This document shows, piece by piece, positions 35,066 to 44,428 of a stretch of DNA of 64,000 nt. Location of the stretch: assembly GCA_023091665.1 (NCBI GenBank), contig JALJCQ010000030.1, positions 1,056,501-1,120,500 of the forward strand, given 5' to 3'. The translations under genes and the position numbers were made by a program. The notes beneath the pieces were generated by a model. The model saw only the letters and a list, made by a program, of their open reading frames with translations. It had not been told where the DNA came from and searched no databases. This stretch comes from Pythium myriotylum (Eukaryota > Oomycota > Peronosporomycetes > Pythiales > Pythiaceae). Numbering within the stretch: the stretch's first letter is position 1; the number at the start of each line of letters is the position of its first letter.

Positions 35066-38000
35066 TTATGCCAAAAAGCGAACTGCAAACAACCCCATGT
35101 TGTTTTGCATGAAGGCACCAAGCGAAGGCGTAGACTGGAGACTTGACAACACAACCTGAAGCGAAGCACGCTGCACATCGTCGTACACACGTCGAAGACA
35201 CGCACGCACATGAGCACCCACAGTCGTATACACCACACGCAGTGCTGCAATTGTTGGCATCGGGGACCGCCCGTTGAACAGTCGCCCATTGCGTTCAGTC
35301 CACAACAGGTGAAGCACCACAGCACGGATGACTTGCCACAGGTCTTGGATTTCTTCTGCGTGGTCCTTCCACACGGGAGCAACGCGGATGGCTTTACCGA
35401 AGACAATGTCGGTCCAGGAGGGTCGAGATGTGAAGAACACCGACATATCACAGAAGATGTCGCGCCATATCACAGTCGGCAGCACACACTCGAAGAACAA
35501 ATGACGCGCCGTCTCCACTGAGTTGCAGCCTTGTCGAACACAGTACACGATGCCGGGATTTGCCACCGTCATGAACGAGAAGCGTGAGCGAGTCGGTAAC
35601 AAGCCGTACGCCAAGCGGAACTGGAGGTCTTCGTATATCGGGAGGAGCAACACACGCAGACGCTTGCGGAGCTTGTTGAATCGGAGGACCACGTCTGTAG
35701 GCGCTCGAGGGTCGTGGAAGAACAGCGGATGCGTTCTCGTCGGCTCTGGAGCTTGCCACACCAGGCGGAGCAGTTGGGATCGTGGAATGCGCGGCACCCA
35801 GCACACACGGTCGTTGATCTTCACACCGACTCGCGGATGTTGGTGCTCAGGCGCCGTCGGTAGCACTCCATCGACTGGGACAGAGCACATTGTGCAGAGA
35901 CGCCCGAAAACTTGCGTGGCTTCCTCGTGAAGCTTGAGCAGCCACGTGTACTGTCGATACGGGGTGATGGAGACTTGGGTGTAGTCGACATGTCGCTCAG
36001 CAAACTCGATCGCGCTCGGCCACTTGTCGCCTTCACCAGCGAAGTCACGAAGAGATCGCAACTGAAAGACACGGGCAACTTGCCGACGGAAGCTTCGTTG
36101 CGGCTCTGCAATCATGCTGAGAGAACGATGCTGGGACGGCGTTGTGTCGGAACGGCTGGTTTGGAGGAACTGGAAGTTCTTGTCGCCATGGAACCAGATC
36201 GGTTGGTCGAGTGCAGACGCAAGTCGTTCTTCTGGGGGGAGGTCGAGCCACGACACCGGCCACTTGATACCGTACCAAGTCTTCCAGGCCGCACGCCACC
36301 ACGAAGAGAGCTGCCCCCACTCGATCGAGCCTCGATGCCGCCACGGACTGACGTAGAGAAAGTCGAGTGGCCTCTGCGGGCCCCACCGCGGAAGACTGAT
36401 CCGCAGCAGCTCGACTCCTGCTACCGTCCAGTTGCCGGTCGTCGATGTCGAAGCTGCCGTGAACTGAAGCAGGAGCTGCAGTGACTGTCGCTTGAGCACA
36501 CCGTCGAGACTCAGTACCTGCAGACCCCCAGACTCGCGCGGCAGGTTGACAAATTCGTTCGAGATCAACTGGACATGCCGAGCGTCGCGTTCGTAGCGCC
36601 GACTCAAGACGAACCGGTGTAGCGCGGCTTGCCACTTCTTCACTCGTCCTGGCGGCACATCAACGTGAGCAGTGTAGTGCCACAGACGTGAGAGCACCAT
36701 GGTCTGGGCGACGAGGAGCCTGCCTTGGAGCGTCCGTGCGCGCCGAAACCACTGCTTGAACCCGTCAAAGAAGCGTCGATCGAGGTCTTCAACAATCAAT
36801 TCCGTTGTGCGTCGTTGACCGAACAGGAGACCGAGGAACTTGACCGTGGAGTCTTCATCGAGAACCTGCACACCTGGTATGCCCGGGCATCGCCGCGTTC
36901 GATGCAGCGACATCAGCACACACTTGTTCACGTTGAGCTTGGCGCCGGAGCCTTGACAGTATTCTTCGACCAACCCAAGTTGCGCCTCGACACCAGCGAT
37001 AGAGCCCGACAGTAACGTCGAGTCGTCGGCGAAGAAAATACTCGCGACGGTGGCATCCGCTGTCAAGCAGATCCCATGTTCTTCGTGCTGGCGGAGCAGG
37101 TTACCGAGTGGCTCGATAACAAGCAAGAACAGCAGCGCCGACAGCGGATCACCTTGCTTGACTCCGCGCGTTGGGCAGAGCGGGTCTTGCACGAATCCGT
37201 TGATCATGAGATGCGCGTGTGGTCGAGTGTACAGGAGCTTCACCCACCCCGAGAACGCCCCGCCACATCCCATCCGATCGAGCACCTGAAACATGTAGTT
37301 CCAGTTGACGCGGTCGTACGCCTTCTCAAAGTCGAGGAACATGGCGTAGGCTTCCTCGTCGCGCGCGGTGACGAGGTCTTGCAGGTCACTCACGAAACGA
37401 ACGTGGTGATGCAGAGAGCGACCACGCACGAAAGCCTTCTGGTCTTGGTGCACAAGCTTGGTCAGGAACAACTGCAGTCGGAAAGCGAGAACCTTTGACA
37501 GTGCCTTCACGTCGACACCCATCAAAGCAATTGGGCGATAGTTGCCTGGGTCAGCTCGGGATCCCTTCTTGTGCAGCAGACTGATCGCCGACTGGCGTTG
37601 GCACCGAAGAAGCTCGCCTCGCTGAAGTTGGTAGTTGAACACGATCTCCAGGCATTCACCGAACACGTCAGGAGCCACCTGGTAGAAGGCAGCTGGAAGC
37701 CCGTCCATCCCGGGCGCTGACGATGCTCGCATCTTCTTGATTGCACTGGCGAGGTCCGCCGCTGTGATCGGAGCGTTGAGGATATTTTGCTCGTCTTCAG
37801 ACAGTCGGCGGTCGATCGTGTCGAGCATCCGGTCAATCTGGCTCTGCTCAGGCTCTTGGACGACAACACCACCGCGCTCAACATCGCCCATGATACCGCC
37901 CCAGTGCTGATTGAAGGCAGCCGCGATATCCGCGGGGTTGCTTGATGCTGAGCCATCTTGAAGCCGCACTTCTTCGATGCTGACTCTCCGCAAGGATCCG

Positions 38001-39232
38001 TCTAGCGGTCGAAAGAAGTACTTGGATGACTTCTCCGCGTGTTGAGCCTGGAAGTCGAAAGCCGAGTCTTGGTTGTAAAGACGCGCCGAGTTGATGCTGT
38101 CTTGGTATGCCGTCAGTGCGGTCTGGAACACCGTCTGCGCGCGATCGCTTCGCTCCGACCGGTATGCCGCAGCCGCGTGGGCAAGTGCCTGACGAGCTTC
38201 GGTGGTGGCGGTCTCGCCTTGACGCTTCAGCTTGCGCTGCAGAGCTTGAAGCTGACGACGCATGCCCTTCTTCCACTTGTGCCACACCTTGCCCGGGTTG
38301 GAGGAGCGCCGTAACGCAGCAAGCACAGTTGTCGCTTCGCCTTGGATAGCTTCAACGATATCGGGGAAGTCGAGCATCGCCGACTGGAAACGCCAGTACC
38401 CGTGGCCTTGAGGCTGGCTCATCGCGCGCAACACAACTTGATGTGCGAGATGGTCGCCGGCACCCTTGGGCTCAAAGTACAAGGAGTCACCGTACAGCGC
38501 GGTGCAGAAGTCTTCTGACATGAGGATGTAGTCGAGACGGTTGTGTCGAGGCTGTGGACCAGTGTAGACGCGTTCGTCGGGATGGTGGATTCGCCAGGCA
38601 TCCACGACACCGAGCTGGGCCAACCACGCCACACACGCGTTACCGCCGGTCGTTCCTGTCGCCCTTGGATCCGACGCATCGACGAGGGGGTCGAGTGGCG
38701 TGTTGAGGTCACCGAGCACCAGGTGAGTCGCCTTGTCTTCGAACACTTCGTACGGTAGCGCTTCGAAGAACCCCTTCTTCTCGAAGTTATCGACTGGCGC
38801 GTACACGTTGTGGATGTAGATCGGAGCACCGTTCGCGACGACCCGGACGACCAAGTAGCGGCCTTGAATAGTCAACGAAGACTGCTCACAAGCAGACTGA
38901 AACCCGGGAAAGTCGGAGCGGAGCACTGTCATGACGCCACCCGATCGTGCAGCAACGGCAACTGGACTGTGCGCGTTGGTGTCGCTGACGAAGAGGCGGT
39001 GTTGAAATCTGGTGTCATGGTGAAATTGGAGCGTTGCACGATGATGCGAGTCGCGCAGCTTGGTCTCTTGGACGCACGAGAGACTGTTCTTGATGAGCTG
39101 GTTCTCGATCAACAGGTGGCCGTTCTTCTTGATCCCGTTGGTGTTCACCGTCAAAAGACTGATGTTCTCCCACGAGACCTCGGCCGCGTCCGCCTCGACC
39201 GCTTTAGCAGTCGAGGCAGAGCGGTCCGGCAC
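35066..39232 (-). CDS. LINE ORF2: AP endonuclease - reverse transcriptase - CCHC zinc knuckle polyprotein
   Basis: A 1388-codon open frame. The N-terminal exonuclease-endonuclease-phosphatase domain (about residues 25-265) shows TVNTNG, CVQETKL, HNVYAP, LGDLNTP, RLDYILMS and GDHLAH, covering the catalytic Asn, Glu, Asp/Asn and His positions. The reverse transcriptase (about 500-800) shows GNYRPIAL, FLDFEKAYD (motif A), RGVKQGDPLSALLF (motif B), FFADDSTLL (catalytic FADD) and FLGLLF. A C-terminal CX4CX7HX4C knuckle lies near residue 1245. No RNase H domain was recognised. The frame opens right after a TAG (39235-39233) and has no ATG near its start; the coordinate given is a GTG. ORF1 overlaps it by 29 nt in the other frame, so translation probably needs a +1 frameshift or stop-restart. 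The frame is intact, so the copy looks young. Confidence 0.93.
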   Translation of the reverse strand: MPDRSASTAKAVEADAAEVSWENISLLTVNTNGIKKNGHLLIENQLIKNSLSCVQETKLRDSHHRATLQFHHDTRFQHRLFVSDTNAHSPVAVAARSGGVMTVLRSDFPGFQSACEQSSLTIQGRYLVVRVVANGAPIYIHNVYAPVDNFEKKGFFEALPYEVFEDKATHLVLGDLNTPLDPLVDASDPRATGTTGGNACVAWLAQLGVVDAWRIHHPDERVYTGPQPRHNRLDYILMSEDFCTALYGDSLYFEPKGAGDHLAHQVVLRAMSQPQGHGYWRFQSAMLDFPDIVEAIQGEATTVLAALRRSSNPGKVWHKWKKGMRRQLQALQRKLKRQGETATTEARQALAHAAAAYRSERSDRAQTVFQTALTAYQDSINSARLYNQDSAFDFQAQHAEKSSKYFFRPLDGSLRRVSIEEVRLQDGSASSNPADIAAAFNQHWGGIMGDVERGGVVVQEPEQSQIDRMLDTIDRRLSEDEQNILNAPITAADLASAIKKMRASSAPGMDGLPAAFYQVAPDVFGECLEIVFNYQLQRGELLRCQRQSAISLLHKKGSRADPGNYRPIALMGVDVKALSKVLAFRLQLFLTKLVHQDQKAFVRGRSLHHHVRFVSDLQDLVTARDEEAYAMFLDFEKAYDRVNWNYMFQVLDRMGCGGAFSGWVKLLYTRPHAHLMINGFVQDPLCPTRGVKQGDPLSALLFLLVIEPLGNLLRQHEEHGICLTADATVASIFFADDSTLLSGSIAGVEAQLGLVEEYCQGSGAKLNVNKCVLMSLHRTRRCPGIPGVQVLDEDSTVKFLGLLFGQRRTTELIVEDLDRRFFDGFKQWFRRARTLQGRLLVAQTMVLSRLWHYTAHVDVPPGRVKKWQAALHRFVLSRRYERDARHVQLISNEFVNLPRESGGLQVLSLDGVLKRQSLQLLLQFTAASTSTTGNWTVAGVELLRISLPRWGPQRPLDFLYVSPWRHRGSIEWGQLSSWWRAAWKTWYGIKWPVSWLDLPPEERLASALDQPIWFHGDKNFQFLQTSRSDTTPSQHRSLSMIAEPQRSFRRQVARVFQLRSLRDFAGEGDKWPSAIEFAERHVDYTQVSITPYRQYTWLLKLHEEATQVFGRLCTMCSVPVDGVLPTAPEHQHPRVGVKINDRVCWVPRIPRSQLLRLVWQAPEPTRTHPLFFHDPRAPTDVVLRFNKLRKRLRVLLLPIYEDLQFRLAYGLLPTRSRFSFMTVANPGIVYCVRQGCNSVETARHLFFECVLPTVIWRDIFCDMSVFFTSRPSWTDIVFGKAIRVAPVWKDHAEEIQDLWQVIRAVVLHLLWTERNGRLFNGRSPMPTIAALRVVYTTVGAHVRACLRRVYDDVQRASLQVVLSSLQSTPSLGAFMQNNMGLFAVRFLA

Positions 39233-41864
39233 CTAGTGTTGCGACGCCGTTGACAGCCGTAAGCTGGAGAACCGCTTCGTCGTCGGAGAAGTACAAGCCG
39301 CACGTGCGAAGATATTCGAGGTCGTCGAGAAGCTCGCCTTGCCACTGGATCTTCTCCCACACGGCAAAGATCTGTGCGCCCAAGTCGGAGCGCAGCAGTG
39401 CCAACAACACGTTGGGGTGGAGCAAACGACCGTTGAGTGCTGGAATCCACCCGACTGGAGCTCCGGTAAGGCGCTGGATCCACATGTCGCTCTGGAAGAT
39501 CTGCGGCGCCGTGCACATGAGCATCAACTCGAACAACGAGAGCGCGCACGTGGCTCGCAAGAGCGCCGACATCCGCTCATCACGATACCACCGTCCCGTC
39601 ATCTTGAAGATGTCATTGCGATCCTTCGGCAGCTTCTCACCGTAGTGCGCAGCCCACTTGTGCGCGAAGGTCGTACACGAGTTTGGATCAGTCGCGCTCA
39701 ACACACGATTGATCATGTGGAGCTGTGCGAGTTCCTTGACGTTGCCGCTGAGGTCACTCATCTCGCCGAGCAGCACAGAGTTGAACGCGAGCGGAGACTT
39801 CCCACCGGCAAGATGGCCGATCGTGTCCGGGTTGGCCGTGTTGCGGAGAGTCTTCCGAAGTGATTCCGCACGAACGTCCGCTGCAGCGATGTGGTTCGAC
39901 TGGAGCTGGAGGTCGGCGGTAGGCTCGGTTGTCTCGAGTTCGGCGAGGATCTCTTGGATCGACGTCGCTTCCTTCGTCTTCATCACCTTGGTGTGGTGCT
40001 TGGTCAAGAAGTGACTCGACTCCTTGCTGGTCTTGATCGTGTCGGGACCCTTGACCTTGCGAGGCACGACCTGGAACCGCGGCAGGCTCGACTCGTTGAG
40101 CGCCGCATTGCAGCAGTCGAGTTCGAACTCGATGGAGTTCAACACTTCGAAGTAGTTGCTTGTCGCGATGCCTTGCACGGGCTTCGGTCGCGCCTTCTGT
40201 AACATGTCGGCAAAGTCGTCGGCGTAACGCGAGCGCTTGCCCTTGGACTTGGTCGATTTGGTTCCGTTTTCCGGACGATCTGCGTTGGACGCGGACAGAC
40301 CGAGCGGCGGTGGCGGCGGCGGCAGAGACTTGGTTCCAGGCTGCGGACTACCCGGAGGCGTCAACAGCGATCCCGCGTGCGTACCGACCGAGATGACGCT
40401 TGCAGAGTCTTGCGACTTGGACTCCGCTTGCGAGACACCGTTCTTCACCGCGTCTGCGTACGAAGTCGGAGCAGCCGGCTCGGACGGTTGCACTGGTGCT
40501 GGCGGAGTAGGCTTGTTGATCTTGTCCAAGTCCAAAGCGTGTGGCGACACCTGACCGAAACCACGTCGCTGGGACGGGAACGCGGCGTCGCGCGCCAAAG
40601 CTGGGTACATGCGGCTGCCGAAGATGACTTGGTCGCACGTGAAGCCTTGCACACACAGCGCTCTTGGGCACGTCGCACTTCGAAAGTAGACGCGCCACGT
40701 TGCTGTCGTCATTCCGGACGCGAGGTTGACGTCGCGGAACGTGTCGTAGATCGGCTCGCTGCCGATGTCGAAGAACGCGCGCAGAAGACCTTCGTTGTCG
40801 AAGTTGCTGTCGACGCTCGAGATGTCGATGTAGAAGCGATCGGCGAGGACGTCGAAGTCTTGGAACATGTACTTGCCACCGAGGATCTTGACTTCCTGAC
40901 GCGCGAGACGTTCGCACGCAGCACGTGACTTGACCTTGACGCGGATTTCTCCGCCACGACCCTTGGAGATCTGGCCGAGTTCTTGAAGCTTGATCTGCTC
41001 GGTGACCACGGGGTTCCCGTTGTCCTTGAGAAAAGACGCCATGATCTTGTTGATGCCGGTACGCTCGAACGCGCGACCAGTGTCGATGGTCATGACGTAA
41101 CGAGCGCGCGGGAGCTCGTACGGGCGCGCTTGTTCAACTGACGTGAAGAGCGAGGCCCAGTCGCCACCGTTCTCGTACAGCGCGTCAATCGCTTCGATAT
41201 CCGCAGCACACGGTCGAGGCAGCACCACACGACTGGTCGCCGAGACGGGAGTTCTGTCACGGCGAATCTCGGTTGGACGGCGTAGAAGAGCACCAAGCGA
41301 AGGCGTCGCACCTGCCGCACTGGCAGGCGGTTGCTGAGCATCCGGAATCGGATCCGGGGTCGAATCAGTCGTAGTCGAGTCTTCAACAGTTGATTCGTCG
41401 GGGCTTGAGGCGAGACTGAGCTGGAGCGAGGTCGCCGCCATCATCAAGTCGTCGTCGTCATCGTCGCCACCGGAGACAGCAGTAGTCCCAGTGTTCGCGG
41501 GCGAGTCGGTCGAACTGGAAAGCGCAACGGAGATCTCGACTCCAGACGCCACCGGAGCGGAGCCTGTCACGAGCACCGTCATACCGGCACCGACATCCAC
41601 GATGCGGGCGGTAGAGGCGGGTCCGTCGGCGGTTGAAGGAGCGTCGGCGTCGTCGACCGCGGAGGTGGTGGTCGTGCCGGAGCTGACTGGGGCTTGCGCA
41701 TTCACTGACTTCGAAGTCACGTGAGATACGGGCGCGGGCGTCGCAGGGTCGTCGGCAGTCGCACTGGCACCATCCGGACCAGATGGTGGCTCACAATGGG
41801 TGAGGCTTCCCGAATCTTGTGCAGAGACGGGACGGAGCAGCTGCGCGGGAGGGTTCTCACCCAC
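39204..41864 (-). CDS. LINE ORF1 (putative nucleic-acid-binding/RNP protein)
   Basis: An 886-codon open frame upstream of ORF2. The first third is low-complexity (Ala, Thr, Ser, Pro, Asp). The middle (about residues 260-420) is an ordered alpha/beta region that may be RRM-like, followed by a Pro-rich linker and a helical C-terminal half. No CCHC knuckles were seen. LINE ORF1 proteins coat the element RNA. The start is unclear: the coordinate given is a GTG. The first in-frame ATG is codon 95 (41582). The nearest upstream ATG (41923) is in another frame, separated by a 9-C run. Whether that reflects a mutation, a read error or programmed slippage cannot be told here. Confidence 0.8.
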   Translation of the reverse strand: MGENPPAQLLRPVSAQDSGSLTHCEPPSGPDGASATADDPATPAPVSHVTSKSVNAQAPVSSGTTTTSAVDDADAPSTADGPASTARIVDVGAGMTVLVTGSAPVASGVEISVALSSSTDSPANTGTTAVSGGDDDDDDLMMAATSLQLSLASSPDESTVEDSTTTDSTPDPIPDAQQPPASAAGATPSLGALLRRPTEIRRDRTPVSATSRVVLPRPCAADIEAIDALYENGGDWASLFTSVEQARPYELPRARYVMTIDTGRAFERTGINKIMASFLKDNGNPVVTEQIKLQELGQISKGRGGEIRVKVKSRAACERLARQEVKILGGKYMFQDFDVLADRFYIDISSVDSNFDNEGLLRAFFDIGSEPIYDTFRDVNLASGMTTATWRVYFRSATCPRALCVQGFTCDQVIFGSRMYPALARDAAFPSQRRGFGQVSPHALDLDKINKPTPPAPVQPSEPAAPTSYADAVKNGVSQAESKSQDSASVISVGTHAGSLLTPPGSPQPGTKSLPPPPPPLGLSASNADRPENGTKSTKSKGKRSRYADDFADMLQKARPKPVQGIATSNYFEVLNSIEFELDCCNAALNESSLPRFQVVPRKVKGPDTIKTSKESSHFLTKHHTKVMKTKEATSIQEILAELETTEPTADLQLQSNHIAAADVRAESLRKTLRNTANPDTIGHLAGGKSPLAFNSVLLGEMSDLSGNVKELAQLHMINRVLSATDPNSCTTFAHKWAAHYGEKLPKDRNDIFKMTGRWYRDERMSALLRATCALSLFELMLMCTAPQIFQSDMWIQRLTGAPVGWIPALNGRLLHPNVLLALLRSDLGAQIFAVWEKIQWQGELLDDLEYLRTCGLYFSDDEAVLQLTAVNGVATLGAGPLCLDC

Positions 41865-42026
41865 AAAGTCGAGGTCGGAGGGAGATGGGGGGGGGCCGAG
41901 TCGATCTGGTTCGCTGGCTTCATCTTCGTTCGGCGGGAAGGCTGGGAGGCCGGGAGGCTGGGAGGCTGGTTACTTCGGCTGTTTGCTTGGATCGACTTGT
42001 GCTCGACGAGGCAAAACGAGAAGTGA
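41865..42026 (-). other. LINE copy 1 5' UTR
   Basis: About 160 bp between the tRNA junction and the ORF1 frame. It contains the out-of-frame ATG at 41923, a 9-C homopolymer near 41886-41895 (read as G on the plus strand) and a G-rich tandem repeat at 41941-41969. The element's promoter would have to lie here or in the adjacent tRNA gene. Confidence 0.65.
41941..41969 (+). repeat. G-rich tandem repeat in LINE 5' UTR
   Basis: About three copies of a CTGGGAGGC-like 9-mer on the plus strand (C-rich in the element's sense strand). Four or more GG/GGG runs lie close together, so a quadruplex is possible in the antisense strand. Confidence 0.7.
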
Positions 42027-42044
42027 TTCTCCTATAGCTCAGTT
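42027..42044 (+). repeat. Target-site duplication, right copy (18 bp)
   Basis: Identical to 34652-34669. It continues directly into the rest of the tRNA gene, so the insertion does not disrupt the gene on this side. Confidence 0.93.
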
Positions 42045-42100
42045 GGTAGAGCGTGTGGCTGTTAACCGCAAGGTCGCCGGTTCGAACCCGGCTGGGAGAG
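42028..42100 (+). tRNA. tRNA-Asn(GUU), array copy 11 (regenerated next to LINE 5' end)
   Basis: Same sequence as copy 1. Its first 17 nt come from the target duplication and its natural upstream spacer is replaced by the LINE 5' end. The A- and B-boxes and the downstream T-run are intact, so internal-promoter transcription should survive. The downstream spacer has a private SNV near 42459. Confidence 0.97.
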
Positions 42101-43191
42101 AAGCCTCATCTTTTTGCTCCAACGCACAACCCACAACACACCAAGAAACCACCTCCCTACGACTCCTCCTACCAACCCACACGCAACAGCACTCACCCCA
42201 ACTCCATACCTCCCACACCTCCCACACCTCCCACACCTCCCACTCACCACCTCGCCAGACCGCCTGATCTTCGATCCACTGCACCTCTGCACGCCTGGCT
42301 GTTGCAACACGACCATTCCTTCCCACTCCGTCCCCTTTACGTCTTCTCTCCCCTCTGTCTTTGCTCAGACCCCAGACACTACTCTCACACACTCCGGAAC
42401 ACAAACAACATCGATAGCCCAGACACAACGCCCCCTACGCAGTCTCGCACACTTCGTGGCTGCCGAAGCCACCTGCATGCTTCGCACTCGACCTACTTGC
42501 CCATACGTCTCGACATCGCGCACCGGCAACTGCTGTCCGCTCCTCGACATCTTGACAACATCGGAGCAAAGTAGCTATGACACACAGTGCGACTGGCGGC
42601 ACCTCGGGTCAGCCGTCCGGCCGGCCCCCTGCAGTCTTGGCTGTGTCGCGTGGTGAGCAACGTGTCGTGTTGTGGGCCGCGCGCCGTGGTGTGCTGTGCT
42701 CTGTTCTGTTGTACTGTGGGCCTGGTTTGATGGCGAACAGTTCGTGGGGGCTCCTGGTTTCTGGTGTGGCCGCAGAACCGAACGAAAGATCAGTAACTCG
42801 ATGTGAGGCTTGTGGGAGAGCACGAGCACAAAGCACCACGCCATAATGGAAGAACGAACGTGGCGATGCCGTGAAGAGGAGTAGCCGTGAGCAGTAGGAG
42901 TGTGATTTGGTTAACCGACGAAATGGTGCGCCTCAGTCTCGGCCACTCTCGACAGGTAGAATGGTGTGAGTTGTTGTGTAGTGCGGCGATGAAGACGGTC
43001 GTGTCGATGATGTTCGTTGTGTTTGTCGAGGTGATGCGTGTGTTTTTGAGTTCTGAATGGGTCTGTGTGTGTGTTGTAGCGTGTTTTTTGTTGTTTGTTG
43101 TTGTGTTTGGTGGTTGTTTGTTGTTGTGTTTGTGGTATGTGTGGTGTATGTCGGTATGTGTTTAGACGGGGTCGGGGTAGGCGAGCGTGCT

Positions 43192-43264
43192 TCTCCTATA
43201 GCTCAGTTGGTAGAGCGTGTGGCTGTTAACCGCAAGGTCGCCGGTTCGAACCCGGCTGGGAGAG
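43192..43264 (+). tRNA. tRNA-Asn(GUU), array copy 12
   Basis: Same sequence as copy 1; 1164 bp to the next copy. Confidence 0.97.
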
Positions 43265-44355
43265 AAGCCTCATCTTTTTGCTCCAACGCACAACCCACAA
43301 CACACCAAGAAACCACCTCCCTACGACTCCTCCTACCAACCCACACGCAACAGCACTCACCCCAACTCCATACCTCCCACACCTCCCACACCTCCCACAC
43401 CTCCCACTCACCACCTCGCCAGACCGCCTGATCTTCGATCCACTGCACCTCTGCACGCCTGGCTGTTGCAACACGACCATTCCTTCCCACTCCGTCCCCT
43501 TTACGTCTTCTCTCCCCTCTGTCTTTGCTCAGACCCCAGACACTACTCTCACACACTCCGGAACACAAACAACATCGATAGCCCAGACACAACGCCCCCT
43601 ACGCAGTCTCGCACACTTCGTGACTGCCGAAGCCACCTGCATGCTTCGCACTCGACCTACTTGCCCATACGTCTCGACATCGCGCACCGGCAACTGCTGT
43701 CCGCTCCTCGACATCTTGACAACATCGGAGCAAAGTAGCTATGACACACAGTGCGACTGGCGGCACCTCGGGTCAGCCGTCCGGCCGGCCCCCTGCAGTC
43801 TTGGCTGTGTCGCGTGGTGAGCAACGTGTCGTGTTGTGGGCCGCGCGCCGTGGTGTGCTGTGCTCTGTTCTGTTGTACTGTGGGCCTGGTTTGATGGCGA
43901 ACAGTTCGTGGGGGCTCCTGGTTTCTGGTGTGGCCGCAGAACCGAACGAAAGATCAGTAACTCGATGTGAGGCTTGTGGGAGAGCACGAGCACAAAGCAC
44001 CACGCCATAATGGAAGAACGAACGTGGCGATGCCGTGAAGAGGAGTAGCCGTGAGCAGTAGGAGTGTGATTTGGTTAACCGACGAAATGGTGTGCCTCAG
44101 TCTCGGCCACTCTCGACAGGTAGAATGGTGTGAGTTGTTGTGTAGTGCGGCGATGAAGACGGTCGTGTCGATGATGTTCGTTGTGTTTGTCGAGGTGATG
44201 CGTGTGTTTTTGAGTTCTGAATGGGTCTGTGTGTGTGTTGTAGCGTGTTTTTTGTTGTTTGTTGTTGTGTTTGGTGGTTGTTTGTTGTTGTGTTTGTGGT
44301 ATGTGTGGTGTATGTCGGTATGTGTTTAGACGGGGTCGGGGTAGGCGAGCGTGCT

Positions 44356-44428
44356 TCTCCTATAGCTCAGTTGGTAGAGCGTGTGGCTGTTAACCGCAAG
44401 GTCGCCGGTTCGAACCCGGCTGGGAGAG
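44356..44428 (+). tRNA. tRNA-Asn(GUU), array copy 13
   Basis: Same sequence as copy 1. Its upstream spacer has the T SNV at 44093 shared only with the unit upstream of copy 8. Confidence 0.97.

Larger units (their letters stand above)
34670..42026 (-). mobile_element. Full-length non-LTR retrotransposon (LINE) inserted in a tRNA-Asn gene, copy 1
   Basis: A 7357-bp insertion between two 18-bp direct repeats. The element reads leftwards: 5' UTR 42026 to about 41924, ORF1, ORF2 (AP endonuclease, RT, CCHC knuckle), then a 3' UTR of about 396 bp ending at 34670. There are no LTRs and no poly(A). Endonuclease type and the C-terminal knuckle suggest an L1/Tx1-like lineage, which includes target-specific families. 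Under target-primed reverse transcription, the first nick would be on the plus strand after tRNA nucleotide 17, and the second 18 bp upstream. The junction leaves the element's 5' end head-to-head with an intact tRNA gene. Confidence 0.93.

Noticed and set aside
36045..36635. Open frames on either strand inside LINE ORF2 (also 35912-36484 and equivalents in copy 2)
   Set aside because: Shadows of the reverse-transcriptase frame, repeated at the same offsets in both element copies.
34670..42026. LTR retrotransposon or DNA transposon
   Set aside because: No terminal repeats beyond the target duplication. An AP-endonuclease plus RT without integrase or aspartic protease identifies a non-LTR element.
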